DNA of 64,000 bases from Siphonodentalium dalli. Its lineage: Eukaryota > Mollusca > Scaphopoda > Gadilida > Siphonodentaliidae. The position numbers were made by a program, and so were the translations under genes. Below are positions 54,911 through 64,000 of this stretch, piece by piece. The notes under the pieces are model-generated. The model saw nothing but the letters and a program-made list of their open reading frames with translations, made no database searches and was not told the origin of the DNA. Position 1 is the stretch's first letter. Each line of letters begins with the position of its first letter. The DNA lies in assembly GCA_032622095.1 (NCBI GenBank), contig CP136064.1, positions 150,599,819-150,663,818 of the forward strand, read 5' to 3'.

Positions 54911-57150
54911 TATGGCCGTATTGTTAATACTCTAGTAGCTCATGGTGGTTTTGTATGCACTTGTATGTCCAGCGCAAAACTCTTCACGAATCCACTAATT
55001 TAAGGTACACGAACAATATTTGGTTGGTGACACATTTCCAATTGAGGGCGAAATGGGTCAAATGGCCATGCCCCTTTTTGCGCGAAGTACTACCACCCGC
55101 CGTGACTATATCTCCAGAACCGTTGGACATAGGGGTCGTGTGACCACTCAAAATGTGCGGAATGGCCACATTATGGGGGGTCAGTAATACATATTCATAT
55201 CCAAAAGTCAATGATTTTTTAAGATAATTGACAAGAACCAAAAAAACAAACATTTTTAAGGGCCTGAACCCCAATTTTGAGATTCAGCACTTTTATCTCA
55301 AAGTTGAGCCCCCCCAATTATAATTTTATTGACCTATATCCATCGGTGCCATATACAGGTATCATTTCTAATATTTTCTGTACCATTATCGGATGGGATT
55401 GACCTTCAAGGAGCTCTTGACCATGAAAATAAGGTTTTTGGATGGAATATATTGGTCGTAGAATGAAAAACAGACATTTTCCCAATAACAAAGATGTTGA
55501 GGAAATCATCAATTATAGGGTATTTGATCAGTAACCTAAAACTCCTACAAAAAGGTTACCTGGTGATATAATTTGAATGTAGTTCATCTTTTGTTATCTA
55601 GATTTCATGGCCTTTGATGTGAGATGGCTGCCAAAATGGTTATAAATGGAATTACATATATCACATTAGCAATATACTTGTAAATGAGTTCAATGTGTTA
55701 TTTTCTTTAAACTTATGGGAGAACAGGGTGTTTTTATGGTATGCTAATGTTGAATTGAATTATACTCAGCCCACAAGTAGGTTTAGTAAATGTTGAGTTA
55801 CTACAATTTGATCAATCAGTATGATTCGGTAGTCGAGCAGGTTGTGTCTTTATCAGTCCCACATCAATTTTGATTGGCTGCATCACCATTCTGTATAAAG
55901 GTTCTACAATTTCCCTAACACGTACATTATTTTAGAACAAATAATGGCTAGCCTGGCATGATTGCCTATATTTATATCCTGATATATGTATATGTACATG
56001 TAGAATTGTAGATGTATATTTGCCCTGAATTGTTTCTGGTTCAAATTTGGGAGTTTGTAAGAAAATAAGTCATAAGAAAGATGCAGTTGCAGTAATATTA
56101 AAATATATTGTCCTGTTCAAAACTAACAAATACATGTCTATTGATTATTGGTGTGATATCCAGTAATAAAGACTAAAATAATCCTTCCGATTATTTTAGT
56201 CCAGTTATAATAAATCCACACATTAAAAATATAGGGCTTCCATACATACAGAATATTTACCAACTTGACAATCGTTCCTTGTGTTCAACTGAGTGAGTAC
56301 ATGTGAGGTTCATGGAAATTTATTTGGCAAGCTTGATTCTAAAGTGTCTAACTTTATGGGCTTGAAATTCCGAATGCAATCCCGTTGCGAGCTCAGAGTG
56401 AGTTAGAAGAAAAATACAAGCATCAGTTGATTTCGTTTTTTTTGTTCAAATGAGGTCACTGGGTCAAATGTGGGTGGAGCCAGGGACAACTAAAAAAAAA
56501 TGCGGATTGAACCCATTGCTCAATTAAAAAAAAATCAGATTGAATTTAAACAAAATTTCCAAAACAAACAAACCAAATTTAAATTTTTTTTTTATTTATA
56601 TCAATAATGTTTTTTTTTAAATTATCAAAGACACATATTTATAAAGAAGCCCAGCACCCTTGCTCATTGGTGCTTCTAGCATCCCTGTTATCAAACACTT
56701 GTTTTAAATTTATTTCACAGTCGCAATACAATACACCCAGTGTATATGCTAGAATGCTATCTCTTACAATGAAAGTCAGTAAGGCCAGTCTGCTCTGTTG
56801 ATAATTATCCACATAATAATATTAATAATAATGACCAGTTTTATATAGCGATTAACCAATTACTTGCTCTAGCACGCTTGGTACAATATATACAATACAT
56901 GTCAAATCTGACCGTGCAGTATCAACAAGCACACAGCTATCTCTAGCCAGAGAGGTTTTGTTTCGGTAATTAATTTTGAAATTGAATGTCAAATGTATTC
57001 CCAGGAGCCTTCAGTCTCTACTCATATGAACTATTACTGGTTACAGGCAAAGGAATTTGTTTAAATGGTTGGTCTGTCGAAATAGGACATTTATACAGTT
57101 TTAACACTTCCTTTCAGTGAATTAATTTCTACCCTATTAGTCCAGGAGAT
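54911..57150. other. Unassigned intergenic sequence
   Basis: No supported gene. Scattered A/T-rich tracts; a poly(C) run of about 14 near 57168 lies just beyond. Transposon ends not recognised. Confidence 0.35.
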
Positions 57151-57269
57151 ATTGGTCGACCTCTGCACCCCCCCCCCCCCCAGGACTCACTTCACCCCAC
57201 TAATTTTCTTCCTTAAGGTCTCCTCTAATTTTTTTCATTTGTTAACAAGAAAAAAAAGTGGCCGCAGAG

Positions 57270-58190
57270 ACTCCAGACAAGATGGCGTCCATCATGGCGG
57301 CCATTTTGTTTTAATGGACCAGGTCTCTTTGATCGCCATTATAGTAAAGATGATGGCAAATGCGGTCTTGTTTTCCGTTCGATTCGTTATGCTAATAAAC
57401 AACCCTTACAAATTAGCCAAAAATCCGACACCAGAATCCAATATGGCGGCCAAGATGACCGCCGAAATGTGAAAATATGCTATTTTTCTGACATGTTACC
57501 ACCTTTCGTTTGTCTCTGTGGGAAACTGTTAGAATTTTTGCGTCATGTTATACATTTATCATATATAGGAGTCATTGGCGAACACATAATAATATGCATT
57601 CATTGCGGGATATTTTTGTCCGATATCACGTTTTCCCAAATGCCGGTATCATAGGTCAAAGCCGAATCTCCGTTAATAGCGGGATGTTATGTTTCGAATC
57701 AATGAATGTTATTGCTATTATAACAACACCCATGCATATATATTTGCAGGAGATACTCGAGCTAGGATTCCTCTTATACCCGAGTTGAGGAAATAAAAAA
57801 TAAAAAATAAAAAATCGCCGAAAACATCAGTGAGCATTATTGTCATGACAACTCCACACCTGCTTACTATTGTAAGTTGGGAACACTTAGGCGAAGAACT
57901 TTCCTTGTACCATATCCAAATAAAAGTCCCCCAAATCCAAAATGGCGCCCACAATGGCGGACAGATTTTGAAAAATTACCGAAATTCCCTCATTCACATC
58001 ATTGGGCATTATTGTCGAGACAACTCCATCCATGCGTACAGTTGAGTTGGAAATACTGTGGTGAAGTAATTACCTTACATCTCATGCAAGAAATTGTTTT
58101 CCAAATCGAAGATGGCGGCCAAAATGGCGACCGAAATTTGAAAACACGCCTACATTCCTTTACTTTCTTAGGATGGGCGTTAATTTAATT
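57270..58190 (+). repeat. Diverged tandem repeat with AAAATGGCGGCCAAGATGG phrase
   Basis: Four units spaced 130-330 bp apart each contain CCAAAAT/ATATGGCGG-C-AAATGGCGACC followed by GAAAT(T)TGAAAA, and ATCATTGGGCATTATTGTCG-type phrases (57285, 57440, 57940, 58110). Likely an old array distinct from the Helentron-like satellite. Open frames here are incidental. Confidence 0.55.
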
Positions 58191-58334
58191 TTTTAGATTT
58201 AACTCCTTTCTCAATTTAACAAAAACAAAACAAAACATTTTTAAATGAAAAAAAATATATTTAGATTTTACTCCTTGCTCAATTTTTTCATGGAAAAACA
58301 AAACATTTCAATTAAAATTAAAATTTAGAAAAAT

Positions 58335-60490
58335 TTATTATGTTATAACAACGTTATGACAATTGTAGTCTTCAGAGTCCCAGTCTTCTCTGTCTTTCCA
58401 GTCTGGTGAGCGACCCCACAGTCTTGTTAATTATTTCTGTCGGTCTTCTCTTATGGCAGCTACATTGCGGGGTGACAGATTTAGACTATCATATCCTGTG
58501 GGGTGATTTTGTACTGTGAGCTGCACCCCACTTGAATTTGTTCACATTGTTAAATTATGAATTGTTTGGTTTTAAAGCATCAAATCTCCCACAAAATACC
58601 TTATACTTGACTGTACACCCCACAATATTGTGAAAATACAGCTCTATTAATTGTGGAGTAATCATGATTGTACTGTATTCCACCGCCACTGTACAATTTT
58701 AATATTTATCAATGATCCATTTAAACTTTTATGCCCCCGACCCTCTGAAGGAGGATTCTGTGGTATATAGTGGATACCTCCGTCCGTCCTTCCATAACAA
58801 ACATTACACAACACAGCTCAGGTAACGATAGTCCAATTTAGATGTCCTTTGTTATGACATGATAAACAGATACAATAACTTAACTATTGTTATTTGGCCA
58901 AATATCAATTGATGTCACAAATATTGAAGAATCAAAGACAACTACTCAAAAAGAGTAGTTGTGTAGTTTAAATTTTGGAGTCATGCAATTTCCATATGTC
59001 CAAATCATCATTTTAAAGACATATTATGTACTTGTTCGTGTGCGTGAAACTGATAACTTAGTATTCAGGCACTATGCAAACTGGAGGAATATAACATTCT
59101 ACTAACATCGCCGAAAATATGAAACAAATTGATCGTACCATTCCATGGAAAACGTCGTCTGAACTATGCTCAATTGTAAATATTTACTACTCGATTCGGG
59201 ACGAAACCTTCGGCAATAAACGAACGAAACTGATTTCGCCATCGAGAGTCACAGCATTGAATTAATATATAAAAATGATGGTGTGTGTTCTCATCTGGTT
59301 ATAACAGTTTAAAAAATAACTACTTTGAACAAGATTATTCTCTATTTCTATTTGATCACCATACCGGAGTGTTTCACATCACTTTAAATGCCAAATCAAA
59401 GATTTGAGAATCTTTATTTGCAATCTGAATAAACATAACCTGTCAAATTGATTTACGCTGTGGACAGGGAATTATTTCTGCTGAAATAAGTAACAGTACT
59501 AAAGGTACTCAATCTGATTCGATGGTCCCCATATAATCAGAATCCAACATTTTAGAAATGCTGCTTCAGTTATCAGAATCGATTAATTGCCCAAAAATAA
59601 TGCTAACCACTGTCAACTATAGTATAAAATTGCCCAAAATTATCAACATGTTGTTCGACGAAATTTTGACTTATTATCAACACAGCGCCTCTTGATTTTA
59701 GAGTTATCCATCTTCATTTGCAATTTGGTCCAAGACCTTTGTTTTGTTGACTCTTTACTGGGCCACTAAAAGTCTCGATGGTGAAAAATAATAAATTTCA
59801 AAAATTGATATCTAATAACACTGAGCTTTCATAGGTCGGTTCCTCGACTCGAATCAAATATTTTTTACCCCAAAACCAATTAAATAGTAATTAAGGGGCA
59901 CTTAATCGGATTTTGTATCTATAATTTAAATAAGTGTTGCCAAAACTGACATGTTCAGTATACATGACCCATCCTACACAGAAATTGACACAAACTGGTT
60001 GCAGGTAATTTAACTTGGGGCAGCGAATTCCAAATAGTTACTGTCACCATACTGTCCATACTTGTGATATGTGAATGCAATTAATCCAAATAAATTATCC
60101 CTTTGACCAGTGAATTGTTGGTGGTTTGTGCCATGTAATTGAAAAAAATTGGATATGTTTTGAGATAAAAGTCCATGCATTGCATCTACAGCAGTATTCA
60201 TTTTCATGATGACTATCAGGTGATATTTCATTCATTCATTGGTCATTTTTGAAATAACAGAAACTGTGACAAACAAGAGAGTCAATGACTGTGGGTCGCT
60301 CACCAGACTGTAAAGACTGAGAAGACTGGGACTCTGAAGACTACACGAGTCAGTATGTGATAATATCACTTATGACAAGTAAAAACAAGACAGTCAATGA
60401 CTGTGGGTCGCTCACCAGACTGTAAAGACTGGGACTCTGGAGACTACAAGAGTCAGTATGTGATAATATCACTTATGACAAGTAGTTCTA
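58335..60490. mobile_element. 2.1 kb element with about 95-bp inverted ends, right end duplicated
   Basis: The left end (58335-58430) has GTAGTCTTCAGAGTCCCAGT and CCAGTCTGGTGAGCGACC. Its complement appears twice at the right: 60264-60365 and 60380-60484, both with GTCAATGACTGTGGGTCGCT, CACCAGACTGTAAAGACTG and AGTATGTGATAATATCACTT. The interior holds a TATGCCCCCGACCCTC segment with TCCGTCCG (58731-58795) and a nested TTAA MITE. No transposase frame. Confidence 0.65.
59499..59924. mobile_element. TTAA-type MITE, AGGTACTCAATCCG family, nested
   Basis: Element 59503-59920 (418 bp) with ends AGGTACTCAATCTGATT and AATCGGATTTTGTATCT, flanked by CTAA and ATAA, worn versions of TTAA. Internal phrases are shared with copies at 15.2 and 36.1 kb. 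Confidence 0.75.
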
Positions 60491-60817
60491 AACATGGACA
60501 TAGCTGGAGGTTCTCCGATGAGCAGGGCTCTTCAACTTGAAATTTCTAATTGCACACCACTGACAAATCTCCATCTTATCTTTTAAAGAAGACAACCATA
60601 CCACAGTACTAAGTTCACAAAAATCATTCTGCACATCCCTCTTAGGTTGAATTTTACAACTGGTACCAGTACTTCAAGCTCTCAAATTACTAAAACTAAA
60701 ATTTGTGGCCAATTTGGTCCAACAGTTTAACCTGAAGTAGGAACATATGGAGTGTTGGTATAAAAACATGCATGTTGGAAAATAAAACCAAACTATGAGA
60801 ACAATTCTAACCTATTT

Positions 60818-62909
60818 TTAGCTCAACTTTACTTTGTAAAGTTTGAGCTATTGCAATGGCTTTGTCGTCCGTGTGTGCGTAAGGCGTCAACAATGCAGTC
60901 TACAGGTCGTACCTTTGATCGGATCATTATGAAATTTGTCATAGCTGTTGACATCAACATTTAGACTAGAATGATTCATTTTGGGGTCATTCGTTAAAAA
61001 AACATGGCCGCCAGTGGCCATCTTGCATTTCAAAATTCAATCCATTAGCACGGGCTACAGGGCGTACTGTTTGTCTGATCGTCATGAAATTTGTCATGGA
61101 TGTTAATATTGACATGTAGATGGGAACGAGTAATTTTGGGGTCATTTGGCCCAAAAACATGGCGGCCAGCAGCCATCTTGGATTTTACTCTTTGTATGAC
61201 TAAATTCTTTAGCACGGGCTACAGGTCGTACTTTTAGTCTGATCATCATCAAATTTGTCATGGATGTTAATATTGACATGTAGATGGGAATGAGTAATTT
61301 TGGGGTCATTCGGCCAAAAAACATGGCCGCCAGTGGCCATCTTGGATTTCAAAATTTAATCCATTAGCACGGGCCACAGGTCGTACTGTTAGTCTGATCA
61401 TCATGAAATTTGTCATGGATGATAATATTGACATGTAGATGGGAACGAGTAATTTTGGGGTCCTTCGGCCAAAAAACATGGCCACCAGCAGCCATCTTGG
61501 ATTTTACTTTTTGTATGACTAAATTCTTCAGCACGTGCTGCAGGTTGTACCTTTAGTCTGATCATCATAAAATTTGTCATGGATATTAACATTGTCATGT
61601 AGGTGGGAACGAGTAATTTTGGGGTCATTCGTCCAAAAACATGGTCGCCAGCAGCCATCTTGGATTTTACTCTTTGTATGACTAAATCCTTTAGCAAGGG
61701 CTACAGGTCCTACTTTTTGTCTGATCATCATAAAATTTGTCAAGAATGTTAATAATGACATGTAGATGGGAACGAGTCATTTTGGGGTCATTCGGCCAAA
61801 AAACATGGCCGCCAGCAGCCATCTTGGATTTTACTTTTTGTATGACTAAATTCTTCAGCACGTGCTGCAGGTTGTACCTTTAGTCTGATCATCATAAAAT
61901 TTGTCATGGATATTAACATTGTCATGTAGGTGGGAACGAGTAATTTTGGGGTCATTCGTCCAAAAACATGGTCGCCAGCAGCCATCTTGGATTTTACTCT
62001 TTGTATGACTAAATCCTTTAGCAAGGGCTACAGGTCCTACTTTTTGTCTGATCATCATAAAATTTGTCAAGAATGTTAATAATGACATGTAGATGGGAAC
62101 GAGTCATTTTGGGGTCATTTGGACAAAAAACATGGCCGCCAGCGGCCATCTTGGATTTCAAAATTTAATCCATTAGCACGGGCCACAGGTCGTACTGTTC
62201 GTCTGATCATCATGGATGATAATATTGACATGTAGATGGGAACGAGTAATTTTGGGGTCATTCGGCCAAAAAACATGGCCACCAGCAGCCATCTTGGATG
62301 ACTAAATTCTTTAGCACGGGCTGCAGGTCGTACCTTTAGTCTGATCATCATAAAATTTGTCATGGATGTCAACAATGACATGTAGATGGGAATGAGTCAT
62401 TTTGGGGTCATTTGGCCAAAAAACATGGTCGCCAGCAGCCATCTTGGATTTTACTCTTTGTATGACTAAATCCTTTAGCACGAGCTACAGGTTGTACCTT
62501 TAGTCTGATCATCATAAAATTTGTCATGAATGTTAATAATGACATGTAGATGGGAACGAGTCATTTTGGGGTCATTCGGCCAAAAAACATGGCCGCCAGC
62601 AGCCAACTTGGATTTTACTCTTTGTATGACTAAATTCTTTAGCATGGGCTACAGGTCGTACCTTTAGTCTGATCGTCATAAAATTTGTCATGGATGTTAA
62701 TGATGACATGTAGATGGGAACGACTCATTTTGGGGTCATTCGGCCAAAAACATGGCCACCAGCAGCCATCTTGGATTTTACTTTTCTCTTCATGTCTTTT
62801 AACTAGTATTAGACATTCAACTTTCCACATTCCTAATCGCTCCATTGACTGTAATACATTAAATTATTCCCTTTCCAAGTTGAGCTACAGTGTCATTGAC
62901 ACTTTCATT
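60818..62909 (+). mobile_element. Helentron-like satellite element (2.1 kb, longest intact copy)
   Basis: Left end TTAGCTCAACTTTACTTTGT with the self-complementary GTAAAGTTTGAGCT; about eleven satellite monomers; right tail AAGTTGAGCTACAGTG, hairpin AGTGTCATTGACACT and TTTCATT. Both ends match the copies at 10962 and 34787. It contains an exact internal duplication (327 bp apart, about 61500-61760 and 61827-62088). Non-coding. Confidence 0.9.
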
Positions 62910-63180
62910 GATGTGAACCTCTATTCTACATCTGATGTTATACCAGGCGTGAAATTTTCAACTGTATTTTGATCAAAGTAGGGGGTCAAAACCCCACCCC
63001 CTCTACACTCCTTCCCCATTGCCTCAAACATTGCCCCCACCGAGGCTGCCTAGAAATCAATATTATTATACCAGTACCAAACATGATTAGAGGAGAGTTA
63101 AATCTCTTAGCTCTGCCCCTATTAGAATAAATGTGAATCTCCACCTATAAGATCCATTCATCTAGTATTATCAATATACC
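62910..63180. other. Unassigned sequence
   Basis: No gene or element recognised; ends in a poly(C) run of about 18 at 63179-63196. Confidence 0.4.
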
Positions 63181-63920
63181 CCCCCCCCCCCCCCCCAATA
63201 TTTAATAGGATATGATTTAACCTGGATAAGTGGTGGTTAAGAAAATAATATTGGAACAGCCAAGTCTGTATTTGGTATGTCTGATCTTTGCAGAATGAGG
63301 TCCCCAAAAGGTGAATTTAATGACACTCTTCCCCAAGGTGGAATAGCATCAACGAATTCACCCTCTGGGGACCTCATTTCCTAAAAATGACCCCATTTGA
63401 AAAAATCTGAACCCGGTCACCCAAGGCCCATCCATACCAAATATAAGCTAATATAGGCTTAATGGTTCTTGAGAAGAAATTATTTTAAGATTTACTATGG
63501 AGGGAAAGAGTTATGGCCCTAGCTTTGCACCTATTTGATCTGATGAACTTATTTGAACAAATCTGATTGTGAGTCACCTAGGGAACATGCACACTGAAAT
63601 ATATAAACATATTTGGTCGTTAATATGGAGAAGAAAACAAATGTTGATAGACGGATGGATAGACATCCCAACAGCCAAATGGATGGAAGGACCGCCTGAC
63701 AGACAGAAGACAAATTCAATCCAATATCCCCCCCCAATGTTTCTTTGAAAAATCAGGGTATGATTTCATCCGGATAAGCGGTGGTTAAGAAAATAATATG
63801 CCAGCCAAGTCTGAATATAGTGTGTCTGACATTTGCAGAATGAGGTCCCCAGAAGGTGAATTTAATGACAATATTCTGCAAGGTGGGCTAGCATCACCAG
63901 ATTCATCCTCAGTCTGATTA
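63179..63920 (+). repeat. Two direct copies of a 170-bp segment after C runs
   Basis: Segments at about 63210-63385 and 63756-63905 share GGATAAG-GGTGGTTAAGAAAAT, AGCCAAGTCTG, TTTGCAGAATGAGGTCCCCA and GGTGAATTTAATGACA. Each is preceded by a C run and CCAAT (63179 and 63728). Spacing about 546 bp. Part of a dispersed element; boundaries not resolved. Confidence 0.65.
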
Positions 63921-64000
63921 GGCCTCACCAGCCATGGGAAATCTAGGAACAGATTGAAGTTCTACAGTTGAAGTTTGTAATGTACACCCATTGAGTATCT

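Overview
The window is eukaryotic nuclear DNA from an invertebrate animal, probably marine. It is AT-rich and gene-poor, with large introns and very many transposons. The mixture of CR1/L2-like LINEs with a PHD-type finger, Tx1/L1-like LINEs, Helitron and Helentron elements carrying satellite arrays, and TTAA-type MITEs fits molluscs and invertebrate deuterostomes alike. I cannot name the phylum from sequence alone.

One host gene is convincing: PEX2, the peroxisomal RING-finger ubiquitin ligase, on the plus strand. Five coding exons (4906-5109, 21844-21996, 37890-37937, 43606-43803, 50921-51031) join in frame into 237 codons plus a stop. They run from before the membrane region through a complete C3HC4 RING finger. 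Every intron I can define is phase 0. The N-terminal exon or exons (about 65 residues by comparison with the usual length of about 300) are not visible and probably lie upstream of the window.

Nearly everything else is transposon-derived and sits in PEX2 introns or flanks. 1-4905: end of a Ty3/gypsy-like integrase, a piggyBac-like foldback MITE, a satellite scrap and a LINE 3' fragment. Intron 5110-21843: a 2.6 kb TIR element, then a nest made of a CR1/L2-like LINE (about 9.4-20.8 kb) broken by a hAT MITE (9571-10675) and by a Helentron-like satellite element (about 10962-17833) that itself holds a 4.4 kb insert. Intron 21997-37889: an antisense L1/Tx1-like LINE (23890-28802) inside diverged satellite, G-rich palindromes, and another satellite element next to a TTAA MITE. 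Intron 37938-43605: two Helitrons with textbook ends and a 5S rRNA-like sequence. Intron 43804-50920: a 4.8 kb TIR element with a CpG-rich core and strong palindromes, and a TTAA MITE. 51032-64000: PEX2 3' UTR, a 191-bp satellite with a trimeric higher-order repeat, a 472-bp giant foldback, LINE scraps, a TIR element and the longest satellite element.

I found no operon, CRISPR array, intact transposase or intact reverse transcriptase. Many small ORFs come from satellite monomers or from antisense frames of LINEs and are not genes. The most interesting material is the layered insertion history and the satellite-bearing elements, not a new enzymatic system.
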